NCBI GenBank assembly: GCA_025499705.1
Contig: JAFMVE010000043.1
Location: 1-52,820, forward strand
DNA length: 52,820 nt
Reading direction: 5' to 3'
DNA from: Carboxylicivirga caseinilyticus
GTDB lineage: Bacteria; Bacteroidota; Bacteroidia; Bacteroidales; Marinilabiliaceae
Shown: in pieces, positions 19,037 to 26,864 of the stretch
Layout: each line of letters begins with the position of its first letter
How positions within the stretch are numbered: position 1 is the first letter of the stretch
Position numbers and translations under genes: made by a program
Notes under the pieces: model-generated
Database searches by the model: none
The model's input: the letters and a program-made list of their open reading frames with translations, nothing else
Told to the model about the DNA's origin: nothing

Positions 19037-21189
19037 ATGAGAACCAGGATCCATCATCTTATCTTTCTTTGTTTTCTATTTATCAGCCATACATTAGTCC
19101 ATGCCCAAACCAATTATGTATCTGAGGAAGTCGCACCAGGCGTTTTTAAGATAATATTTGGATCACCTGAAGAATATACTCCCTATTCTATTCTGCAACC
19201 AGAGGCAATGACAGAGGCAATGAACCAATTACCAAAAGCTTCTTTACCTGATTACCTGAAAGGAATTGAGATTACTATTAACCAAAGAGGTTGTAAGGTT
19301 GACATACCACTAAGTGATGATGAACAGATTTATGGATTTGGCATGCAAATCAACTCATTTCAACAAAAGCATTTGAAGCGTCGCCCGATCGTTAACGATA
19401 TCCTTTGCACAATCTGGGCTATACACACGCACCTATTCCCATGTATATTTCAACTAATGGATATGCTGTTCTAATTAATACAGCCCGATATACAACCTTC
19501 TATTGTGGCACACTTAACCCTAAAGAAGATGCACATAGCAAAACAACAGAAAATAATAAAACAGCATTAAGTACCGACGAGCTATACGCAAATCAATCAC
19601 CTGTTAATGGGGCCGTTGTTGCAGACATACCCATTGCAAAGGGAATTGAAATTTTCGTTTTCAGCGGACCTGATATGATAAATGCCATTCAACGCTACAA
19701 TTTGTTTTCCGGAGGTGGGTGTTTACCTGCTTTATGGGGATTAGGTGTAAAATACAGAGTAAAAGGAGATTCAAAAGATACAGATGTATATAAAACTGCC
19801 CGGTATTTTCGTGAGCATCAAATTCCATGCGATGTTATAGGATTGGAACCCCGCTGGCAAACTGCAGCTTACTCATGTTCTTATGTATGGAATGATGAAA
19901 CATTTCCTGAACCTCAACACTTAATTGACAGCCTGCAAAAGCAAGATTTTAAGATTAACCTGTGGGAGCACGCCTTTGTGCATCCTTCTTCTCCTATTCA
20001 TGATGACTTATTGGAATTATCGGGAGATTACAGAGTATGGAATGGTTTAGTTCCGGATTTCAGTCTGAATAAGACACGTGAAATTTTTGGTGGATATCAC
20101 AACAATACATTTGTATTAAAAGGGATAGCCGGTTTTAAACTCGATGAATGCGACAATTCGAACTTATCAGAAGGCAGCGCCACGTGGTCTTTTCCAGAAG
20201 TAAGTCAGTTTCCTTCAGGCATGGATGGAGAACAAATGCACCAGATGTTTGGACTTCTCTACGCTCGCGTCTTTAACGACATATATAAAAAGAATAACAA
20301 ACGAACTTATCTAGATTACAGAGCCTCGGGACCATTTGCATCATCACTGCCGGCTTCACTATATAGCGATACATACAATCATTCTGAATATATCCGTATG
20401 ATCAGTAATTCGGGCTTTGGTGGCCTATTATGGTCGCCAGAATTAAGAGAATCAAACTCAGATACTGAACTCATAAGACGGATTCAAACAGCAGTATTGT
20501 CTGCCCAGACTCTTATTAACAGCTGGTATTTATCCAATCCTCCATGGCTGCAGTACAACAAAGATAAAAACAACCGCTACGAATTTCTTAAAAATGCAAA
20601 GGAACTGGAAGACCTAGCTCGTATTCAGCTTAACTTTCGAATGAGCCTTATCTCATATTTATACACAGCTTTTGTTCGATATCACCTGAAGGGCATTCCT
20701 CCTTTCAGAGCTTTGGTACTTGATTACCCTCATGATGAAAAAGTCTTAGATGTATGGAATGAATACATGATTGGTGAAAATATACTGGCTACTCCATTAA
20801 CTGGTGATTCTGATACCCGAACTGTTTACCTGCCTGAAGGAATTTGGTATAATTATAATAACAATCAGAAATATGAAGGTGGCAAAAGCTATCAAGTAAG
20901 TTTTTCATTGGCTGAAATACCTGTTTTTATAAAAGCAGGAAGCATATTACCAATGGCAACTCCGGTCCAGTCAGTTTCAGAAAATACTAGATTTGAAATT
21001 ACCTGTAAAGTTTATGGTAAAAGCAATTCGGAATTTACACTCTATGAAGACGATGGAATCTCCTATGATTTTGACAATGGAAAATACAATACTGTTTTCC
21101 TATCCTGGAAAAACTTAAAAGGCAAAGTTTCTCGCAGTGGAAAATACAATAAAAGATACTTAATTAAAAAATGGGAATTAATTGAATAG
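19037..21189 (+). pseudogene. Exported GH31 glycosidase interrupted by a one-base frameshift
   Basis: Glycoside hydrolase family 31 (alpha-glucosidase/alpha-galactosidase-type) protein. The first part (19037 to about 19399) carries a signal peptide ending HAQ and the N-terminal beta domain (DEQIYGFGMQIN...RRPIVND). The frame then shifts: the rest, LHNLGYTHAPIPMYIST to the stop at 21189, reads in another frame. The family has VND-D/N-P here, so one base is missing near 19399-19401; adding it gives one 717-residue protein. Catalytic features survive: GFKLDECD (nucleophile Asp codon at 20143), DGEQMHQMFG, YSDTYNHSEY (probable acid/base Asp) and GLLWSPELRES. No slippery heptamer is present at the site. 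It is either a recent inactivation or a sequencing error. The subfamily and substrate are undecided. Confidence 0.85.
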
Positions 21190-21198
21190 AGTAACGAA

Positions 21199-21837
21199 TC
21201 ACAAATAAAAGTAAACTGCCCAGAAGTGTGAGAAAGCTCCACCTAACACAAAAAAATGAAAGATTGCATGATTAAAAGGCAGTTGCTTAATCATATAAAG
21301 TACTGCGCCGATTGTATAAAAAGCTCCTCCAATAGCTAACCATAATAAAGCTTGAGTAGACAAATTATCTATCAATGATTTTGAGGCAATTACAACCATC
21401 CAGCCTAACAACACATAGCTAATGGTGGAAACCAATTTAAATCTACCGGTAAAAAACAGTTTTAAAATAATGCCGGCAATAGCGAGTAACCAAACAATAC
21501 CGAGAATAACATAGCCCCATGTATTATTTAAACCCAACACAATAAAGGGTACATAACTTCCGGCAATCAGCAGATAAATAGCACAATGATCGAAAATTTT
21601 TAATCGCATTCGTGTCTTATCCGATTTGGCTTGATGATATAAAGTTGATGCCAGAAAAAGAGTAAGTATACAAAAGGAATAAATTGTATAGACTCCAAAA
21701 TGAATAAGACTATTTAATTGTACTGATTTCACAATCAGAAAAGCAAATGCCAACAAACCGGCAATAAAACCAGCTAAGTGTGATAAGATATTGAGTCTTT
21801 CTTCGATTGGTGAGTAATACTTAACGTTGTTTTTCAT
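21199..21837 (-). CDS. Hemolysin III family (PAQR-like) membrane protein
   Basis: Seven-helix integral membrane protein of 212 residues in the hemolysin III/YqfA/PAQR family. Conserved polar motifs are present: E-x-x-N-x-x-SH in the first helix (EERLNILSHL), STLYH, DHCAIYLLIAGSY and the C-terminal HAIFHFFVLGGAFSHF; the His and Asp residues form the family's metal site. Function in bacteria is poorly known despite the name. The start is placed at ATG 21837. A longer reading from 21882 would begin upstream of the TATATTTG box at 21844-21851. Even with the shorter start the predicted leader is nearly zero. Confidence 0.87.
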   Translation of the reverse strand: MKNNVKYYSPIEERLNILSHLAGFIAGLLAFAFLIVKSVQLNSLIHFGVYTIYSFCILTLFLASTLYHQAKSDKTRMRLKIFDHCAIYLLIAGSYVPFIVLGLNNTWGYVILGIVWLLAIAGIILKLFFTGRFKLVSTISYVLLGWMVVIASKSLIDNLSTQALLWLAIGGAFYTIGAVLYMIKQLPFNHAIFHFFVLGGAFSHFWAVYFYL

Positions 21838-21843
21838 AGAACG

Positions 21844-21851
21844 CAAATATA
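21844..21851 (-). promoter_or_regulatory. Possible -7 promoter box of the hemolysin III gene
   Basis: The minus strand reads TATATTTG. It sits only about seven bases before the ATG at 21837, which would make the transcript almost leaderless, so the match may be fortuitous. Confidence 0.3.
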
Positions 21852-21935
21852 GATTAATATTAAAGGGAAAGAACCTAATCAAAACAAAAAATATCCGGCG
21901 TCATATGATTGGGTAATCAAAAAGTGCCAACTTTA

Positions 21936-22694
21936 TTATATAGCCCATTTTAATTCCTCATAGGCAAATGGTTCACTTGCTTCGGGAACATCCCCCAATG
22001 CCAGTTTACCTCTCAGTGGAGCAACCGTATGAGCCTTTAGCTTTTCATCAGAAAATGGTAGAAGTACTTTATTAGCAATATTTTCATCCTTATTACTTAA
22101 CCAATCTTCACATGCATCATCCTTAAGAATTACCGGCATGCGCGGCTCAGCTAATTTAGGACTATTGTGAATTTTACTCATCAGTTCATTTGCCCGGGTT
22201 GTAACAATAGTAAATGTATTGAATACTTCACCGGTTTGTCTGTTTACCCATTGATCATACAAACCTGCCAATGCCATTGGCTGATTATCACTCCTGTAAA
22301 TATAAAACGGATAGGTCTTACCTTTGTAATGATGATGTTCGAAAAAGCCATCTACATAAACAATACAATGTTTTGATTTGGCAGCTGCTTTAAATGAAGG
22401 TTTTTCAAACATTGTCTCGCGACGGGCATTAATGGTTTTATTCCAGATAAGGTTCTTTTGATTATCGTCTTTAACCCATGAAGGCACCAAACCCCATTGA
22501 TAAGGTTGCGGTTCAAAAGGTTTTTCAGATGTGTAAATTAAAACGGTAGGATGCATAAAACCGGAAGCATGATTAATGTCCTTATCTAAATAGGGTTTTA
22601 GCTTGTTCTCCAACTCCTCAATCCAACGTTGATTGTTGTAGTGCTTTGCCCTTTTCAACTGGGTTTCGAGCTTTGTTTTAATATCGTAACACAT
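21936..22694 (-). CDS. SRAP-family abasic-site DNA-protein crosslinking protein (YedK/HMCES)
   Basis: SOS response-associated peptidase family member of 252 residues. The invariant Cys2 (MCYD) forms a covalent thiazolidine with abasic sites in single-stranded DNA. Also present are NARRETMFEKPSF, the active-site Glu in VDGFFEHHH, the TIVTTRAN segment and the late MPVIL motif with its preceding Pro. Length and start are typical: cleavage after Met1 exposes Cys2, which fixes the start. No LexA-type operator was recognised upstream. Confidence 0.93.
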   Translation of the reverse strand: MCYDIKTKLETQLKRAKHYNNQRWIEELENKLKPYLDKDINHASGFMHPTVLIYTSEKPFEPQPYQWGLVPSWVKDDNQKNLIWNKTINARRETMFEKPSFKAAAKSKHCIVYVDGFFEHHHYKGKTYPFYIYRSDNQPMALAGLYDQWVNRQTGEVFNTFTIVTTRANELMSKIHNSPKLAEPRMPVILKDDACEDWLSNKDENIANKVLLPFSDEKLKAHTVAPLRGKLALGDVPEASEPFAYEELKWAI

Positions 22695-23033
22695 ACTAAT
22701 AATTCATTTATAAAACTAATATAAAGCTTTTTTGAAAATCGTGTATTCTTTGTACATCATACATCCATCCAGCCTTACAATCTAACGCCTCATTTTAAAT
22801 TATCTGTCATCCATCATCTTAAAATGCTCATTCGGTGCCGAATTTAGTAACCGATGATCTAAACCCACATCCAATACTATATTGTAAATGTTCGGATCAA
22901 TGCCAACTAAAATTTACTAATCCGATTGCTAGTCTGTTTAGTATTACTGTATTCTCAAAAATAAATTAATTTTAAATTAATCAACCTTCACAACATTTGT
23001 TTTTATCTATCTTTGCAAGCTAAATGTTATAGT
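22695..23033. other. 339-base intergenic region between divergent genes
   Basis: No open frame of interest. It holds a short palindrome, ATTCGG-TG-CCGAAT (22830-22843), that could be an operator, and near the right end the TATCTTTG promoter box of the S1-domain gene. Otherwise AT-rich with nothing recognisable. Confidence 0.5.
23008..23015 (+). promoter_or_regulatory. -7 promoter box of the S1-domain gene
   Basis: TATCTTTG, an exact TAnnTTTG match 18 bases before ATG 23034. It places the transcription start after a competing in-frame TTG at 23013, which rules that start out. Confidence 0.5.
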
Positions 23034-23861
23034 ATGATAGGTAAATACAATACACTCAGAGTAGTTAAAGAAGTTGATTTTGGTGTTTATTTGGATGGTG
23101 GTGAAAAAGGTGAAATTCTTTTGCCAACACGCTATGTACCTGATAACACTAAAGTTGATGATGAGCTGAAGGTATTTATTTATCTTGATTCGGAAGATCG
23201 ACTGATAGCAACTACAGAAGAGCCCTTTGCAACGGTTGGTGAGTTTGCTAATTTACAAGTCAAATCAGTTACTAAAATAGGTGCTTTCCTTGACTGGGGC
23301 TTAATGAAAGATCTGTTGGTACCTTTCAGAGAGCAGGAAGAAAAAATGGAAGAAGGAAAATACTATCCTGTATACATCTACCTTGATGAAGAAAGTAACC
23401 GCATAGTAGCTACTTCAAAATTATATACCGTTTTAAACAACCTTTTACCTGAATATGAACCCGGTCAGGAAGTTGATTTGTTTGTCTATGATAAAGCGGA
23501 TATCGGATATAAAGTTGTGGTGAACGAACTTCACTCAGGTATGCTATACCACAGTCAGTTATTTCAACCTATTAAGATTGGCGACCGCTTAAAAGGATTT
23601 GTACAAAAAGTGCGTGAAGATGACAAAATTGATGTCTCACTGCAGAAACCCGGATACGAAGCCATTGAAGGACAAGCCGCAGAAGTACTGACAATTTTAA
23701 AAGAAAAAGGTGGTTATCTGGCTGTTTCGGATAAAAGTGCTGCAGAATTGATCTACAAAATCTTTAAAATGAGCAAAAAAAGCTTTAAAAAAGCCATTGG
23801 AACTCTTTACAAACAACGCCTGATTATTATTGAGAAGGAAGGAATTAAATTAGTCAAGTAA
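23034..23861 (+). CDS. S1-like RNA-binding protein, CvfB family
   Basis: Cytoplasmic RNA-binding protein of 275 residues in the CvfB family (S1 domains plus winged helix). Repeated S1-type barrels are visible: GVYLDGGEKGEILLP at the start, KSVTKIGAFLDWGLMKDLLVPF (residues about 70-90, with the family's typical GAFLDWGL), and RLKGFVQKVREDDKIDVSLQ. The C-terminal 60 residues (ILKEKGGYLAVSDKSAAE to KKAIGTLYKQRLI) fit the winged-helix part. CvfB influences virulence and translation in Staphylococcus; the role here is unknown. A strong hairpin follows. Confidence 0.9.
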   Translation: MIGKYNTLRVVKEVDFGVYLDGGEKGEILLPTRYVPDNTKVDDELKVFIYLDSEDRLIATTEEPFATVGEFANLQVKSVTKIGAFLDWGLMKDLLVPFREQEEKMEEGKYYPVYIYLDEESNRIVATSKLYTVLNNLLPEYEPGQEVDLFVYDKADIGYKVVVNELHSGMLYHSQLFQPIKIGDRLKGFVQKVREDDKIDVSLQKPGYEAIEGQAAEVLTILKEKGGYLAVSDKSAAELIYKIFKMSKKSFKKAIGTLYKQRLIIIEKEGIKLVK

Positions 23862-23880
23862 TAAAGAATAATCAAAATAG

Positions 23881-23927
23881 AAAAGGCAAAAGTTGAATAG
23901 AGTAATATTCACTTTTGCCTTTTTTGT
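23881..23927 (+). terminator. Strong terminator between convergent S1-domain and GNAT genes
   Basis: AAAGGCAAAAGT-TGAATA pairs with TATTCA-CTTTTGCCTTT, a long stem followed by TTTTTTG. It serves the S1-domain gene; the flanking A-rich left side may also let it act on the minus-strand GNAT gene. Confidence 0.85.
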
Positions 23928-23942
23928 TTTTTGCATTTTGCC

Positions 23943-24425
23943 TTATAAAACCAGCTGCCAGTAGCCAACGTCAATCCATTTATTGAATTTCTGACCAACC
24001 TCGCTGAAGTGAGCTATCTTTTTAAAACCCATTTTTTCATGAAGAGCAACACTAGCTTCATTGGGTAATGAAATCCCGCCAATGAATGAATGCACATCTT
24101 TTCTTATCAGATCCTGAATTAAATACTTATAGAGTTGCGTGCCAACACCATTACCTTCATAACCCTTTTTTAGGTATACAGTCGTCTCTGTTGAATAACG
24201 ATAAGCAGTTCGTGCCCGCCAACCTGTAGCATAACAATATCCTACAATTTCGCCTTCTTTTTCATACACAAACCACGAGTGTTGTTGCAAAACTTTTTCG
24301 ATGCGTTCCTGCATTTCTCCAACACTTACATTCTCTTCTTCGAAAGTAACGATAGTGTTCTCTACATAATAGTTGTAGATATCACAGATTGCTTTGGCAT
24401 CAGTTTTTAATACAGGTCGAATCAT
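23943..24425 (-). CDS. GNAT N-acetyltransferase, phosphinothricin acetyltransferase-like
   Basis: Single-domain GNAT enzyme of 160 residues. The N-terminus (MIRPVLKTDAKAICDIYNYYV) and the motif A region (ETTVYLKKGYEGNGVGTQLYKYL, with the acetyl-CoA-binding pattern GxGxG/A) match the phosphinothricin/methionine-sulfone acetyltransferase group, as do LPNEASVALHEKMGF and the YWQLVL end. Members acetylate amino-acid-like compounds. The actual substrate is not known and resistance should not be assumed. It follows phnA by 28 bases on the same strand. Confidence 0.9.
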   Translation of the reverse strand: MIRPVLKTDAKAICDIYNYYVENTIVTFEEENVSVGEMQERIEKVLQQHSWFVYEKEGEIVGYCYATGWRARTAYRYSTETTVYLKKGYEGNGVGTQLYKYLIQDLIRKDVHSFIGGISLPNEASVALHEKMGFKKIAHFSEVGQKFNKWIDVGYWQLVL

Positions 24426-24453
24426 AGATAGTGTAACGAATTATGAGTGCAAT

Positions 24454-25020
24454 TTAGTTTTTCTTTACGAATTTGGTAAGAATATAAATAGTTTGTCCAT
24501 TAACTTTTCCAACAATATGCTCAGGATCATCAGCTGCCAAACCAATATTGCGAACTGCAGTACCTCGTTTAGCAGTAAATCCACCACCTTTAACATTCAG
24601 ATCTTTAATCAATACAACAGAATCACCGGCCTTTAATTCAGCACCATTACTATCAATATATTTGAGTGAGTCGTCACTGCTTTCAGCCTTCGCCCATGTT
24701 AATGTTTCATCATCAAGATACAGCATATCCAATAAATCCTGTGGCCATCCTTCTGACTTGATACGATTAAGTAATCGATATGCCATTACCTGTACAGCAG
24801 GAACAGTACTCCACATGCTGTCATTCAGGCATCTCCAGTGATTAGGGTCCATTGATTCTGGACCGTTAATTTGAGATGCACAAGTAGAACATACCAATAT
24901 TGAATATTCTTCTGATACATCCCCTACAGGTGGCACAGCATATACACTTAAATCCTGTTCTGATGAACACAACTCACATTTATCTCCACTACGTTGCTTC
25001 AAAGCTTTTTCAACACTCAT
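24454..25020 (-). CDS. PhnA/YjdM zinc-ribbon protein
   Basis: Protein of 188 residues in the PhnA (YjdM) family. The N-terminal zinc ribbon has CELC and CSTC pairs (residues about 15-18 and 44-47). The C-terminal SH3-like barrel has the hallmark D-S-N-G-A-x-L-x-A-G-D-S-V-x-x-I-K-D-L-x-V-K-G run near residues 122-145. Despite the old name, the family is not a phosphonate-degrading enzyme and its role is uncertain. Likely co-transcribed with the downstream GNAT gene; promoter box at 25046-25053. Confidence 0.92.
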   Translation of the reverse strand: MSVEKALKQRSGDKCELCSSEQDLSVYAVPPVGDVSEEYSILVCSTCASQINGPESMDPNHWRCLNDSMWSTVPAVQVMAYRLLNRIKSEGWPQDLLDMLYLDDETLTWAKAESSDDSLKYIDSNGAELKAGDSVVLIKDLNVKGGGFTAKRGTAVRNIGLAADDPEHIVGKVNGQTIYILTKFVKKN

Positions 25021-25045
25021 TTTAATCTGTTTATTTTTGGAGCGA

Positions 25046-25053
25046 CAAAGGTA
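25046..25053 (-). promoter_or_regulatory. -7 promoter box of phnA-GNAT
   Basis: The minus strand reads TACCTTTG (TAnnTTTG), 26 bases before the ATG at 25020. No clear -33 element. Confidence 0.45.
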
Positions 25054-25176
25054 TTAATTTCTAATTCCTTTTCACTTGCTATTTACAACTTATCGAAATT
25101 GTTCTACCTATGAATAAAAGCAGATTTGAATATTTTCAATATTTCTACTCAATAAAATTTCAGAACCTTACTTATA

Positions 25177-25204
25177 TGAAAAATGCCTCCTTTTCAGAGG
25201 CATT
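25177..25204 (-). terminator. Terminator of the cysteate synthase-like gene
   Basis: AATGCCTC (25182-25189) pairs with GAGGCATT (25197-25204). Leftward transcription then meets TTTTT (A-run 25179-25183). Confidence 0.75.
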
Positions 25205-25257
25205 CATATATCATTAAATAGTCAATTCATTATGGTCTAATCCCAAAATTAATAATA

Positions 25258-26550
25258 CTATTTTTTAAAAAGTTCATTCATTACTTCCTCTACCTTAGCT
25301 AAAGGAGGATTGATTTCAAACACATAAGAAGGCTTTAAATAAACAACCTCTTTATCTTGCTTGAATTTCTTTTCTCCACCACCGGTAATATTTAGCATGA
25401 TACAACTGTCTTTTTCAACCACACCATCCTTTACAGCATTGATAAGAGTAGCTGTGGCAACAGCCGCTGCGCTATGGATGTCGTTTCCTTCCAATTCTTC
25501 AAATAATCGGGCAGCTTCGGCAGCTTCTTTATTACTTGCCTGTAATACATCACCACCAGCTTCTTTCATGGCATCATATAACCCACCGGTAATTGAATAG
25601 GGAGGTTTACGATTCGAAAGTACTTTAGCATCTATTTCTTCCACCTGCTTACGGGCAACATCATCGTCTAATGGCAACATTGCTCTTGAATCAGCTTTCC
25701 ATGCATCATGGATTGGTAAGAAAGGGTGATTTTGTGACACCATTAACTTCATAAAGTTTGAACCAAAACGTCCGTCTTCTATCAAACGTTTATTGGCTTC
25801 CCAGGCTGCAATTGCACCAGTACCACTTCCAACAGCCTGAAAATAATAATCAGGAATTCGACCTATCTCTGTTGCAGCTGATAAAGCAGTTGTTCCCATA
25901 CCATCACGACGAGCAACATTTTTAGCTCCTCCTTCTGCAATAAAACCATCCAACTCACAAGCCAGATTTGACAAATGGATTGCATCGAAATAATCAGATC
26001 CTGATTTAGTCACCACCAATTTTACATTATCTTTGATTGGTTGATCAAACCAAAGGGCATCAATATTATCTTCGGGTACACAAAGCAACAAAGGAATATT
26101 GTTATCAGAACAAACTCGGGCAAATGCACGGGCAGTATTACCTGCCGAGGCAACCACCAATATTGTTTCGCCATCAAGCTTTAATCGTCCACCCACCGAA
26201 AAAGCTTCGGTTTCTTTAAATGAACAGGTACGGAAATTAGCACCTTTTTCCGGCCAGTAACCACTAAAGGTAATATACAAATCAGAAAGCCCTAAATGCT
26301 TCGCCAAACCCTCACTTTTATAGGTAACAGGCGCTGATGAGCCTTGTAGCATTTTTTGAACCGGTAACCAGTCAGCAAAACGGAATACTCCGTACGACGG
26401 ATCTTTAACCTCAATTTGTTTCTTCTCGTAAACAGCCCTGACTAATGTTACTTCATTGGGGGCATCCAACGTCCAGCCTTCATCATCGAACTGCTTTCCA
26501 CTGGCGACAGATTCTAACTTATAAAGTGTAGGTTTAATTTCTTTAACCAT
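25258..26550 (-). CDS. Cysteate synthase-like PLP enzyme (threonine synthase fold)
   Basis: Fold-type II PLP enzyme of 430 residues. The PLP-binding Lys112 lies in TCSFKETEA; VASAGNTARAFA binds the substrate carboxylate; QAVGSGTGAIAAWEA holds the cofactor phosphate. The N-terminus (LYKLESVASGKQFDDEGW, then RFADWLPV) and SGYWPEKGANF resemble cysteate synthases, which make L-cysteate from O-phosphoserine and sulfite, more than ordinary threonine synthase. In methanogens this feeds coenzyme M; in Bacteroidota cysteate is the head-group precursor of sulfonolipids (capnine type), so that role is inferred. No acyltransferase partner lies nearby. Threonine synthase is the alternative. It has its own promoter box and terminator. 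Confidence 0.68.
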   Translation of the reverse strand: MVKEIKPTLYKLESVASGKQFDDEGWTLDAPNEVTLVRAVYEKKQIEVKDPSYGVFRFADWLPVQKMLQGSSAPVTYKSEGLAKHLGLSDLYITFSGYWPEKGANFRTCSFKETEAFSVGGRLKLDGETILVVASAGNTARAFARVCSDNNIPLLLCVPEDNIDALWFDQPIKDNVKLVVTKSGSDYFDAIHLSNLACELDGFIAEGGAKNVARRDGMGTTALSAATEIGRIPDYYFQAVGSGTGAIAAWEANKRLIEDGRFGSNFMKLMVSQNHPFLPIHDAWKADSRAMLPLDDDVARKQVEEIDAKVLSNRKPPYSITGGLYDAMKEAGGDVLQASNKEAAEAARLFEELEGNDIHSAAAVATATLINAVKDGVVEKDSCIMLNITGGGEKKFKQDKEVVYLKPSYVFEINPPLAKVEEVMNELFKK

Positions 26551-26575
26551 GATTGTTGCTTCGATTATTGCGCCG

Positions 26576-26583
26576 CAAAGGTA
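26576..26583 (-). promoter_or_regulatory. -7 promoter box of the cysteate synthase-like gene
   Basis: The minus strand reads TACCTTTG (TAnnTTTG), 26 bases before the ATG. The spacing and sequence are identical to those in front of phnA. Confidence 0.5.
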
Positions 26584-26811
26584 ATTTTTTTGAGGATTTT
26601 ATTAAAAGGATTCAACTAAAACCTACTAAAATTGTGTTGATTTGTATTTACAAATAGGTTCAGGTCCCTCTCCTAACCTACTATCTTCTGCGGTAATTTA
26701 CTCTCTATTTAAATGCATTCTAATCTTATCTTTCATTCCTGTTCTCCATTGCATGTTAATCCTAACTCATATTTTTAAACTAATATGTAGCGATTAAATT
26801 CATTATTAAAA

Positions 26812-26835
26812 CAAAAACCCCGCATCACTGCGGGG
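26812..26835 (-). terminator. Terminator of the etfB-etfA-acyl-CoA dehydrogenase operon
   Basis: CCCCGCA (26818-26824) pairs with TGCGGGG (26829-26835) over a TCAC loop. Leftward transcription then reads TTTTTGT. Confidence 0.85.
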
Positions 26836-26864
26836 CTAGTACAATATGTTTCTGTTTTACTATA

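Larger units (their letters stand above)
26551..26864. other. 314-base intergenic region
   Basis: Contains the promoter of the cysteate synthase-like gene at its left end and the terminator of the etf-acyl-CoA dehydrogenase operon at its right end. Nothing else is recognised in the AT-rich middle. Confidence 0.5.

Noticed and set aside
19395-19405. Programmed ribosomal frameshift in GH31
   Set aside because: No slippery heptamer, internal Shine-Dalgarno or downstream pseudoknot is apparent at the junction.
19405-21189. Second half of the GH31 gene as an independent gene starting at TTG 19405
   Set aside because: It would begin inside the domain, without the signal peptide, and exactly continues the family sequence of the first half. 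A frameshift explains both halves better.
23943-24425. Antibiotic or herbicide resistance gene
   Set aside because: The GNAT resembles phosphinothricin acetyltransferases, but such chromosomal copies are widespread and usually act on other amines. Resistance is not supported by sequence alone.
24454-25020. Phosphonate degradation locus
   Set aside because: PhnA/YjdM is a misnamed family. No phosphonatase or C-P lyase genes are nearby.
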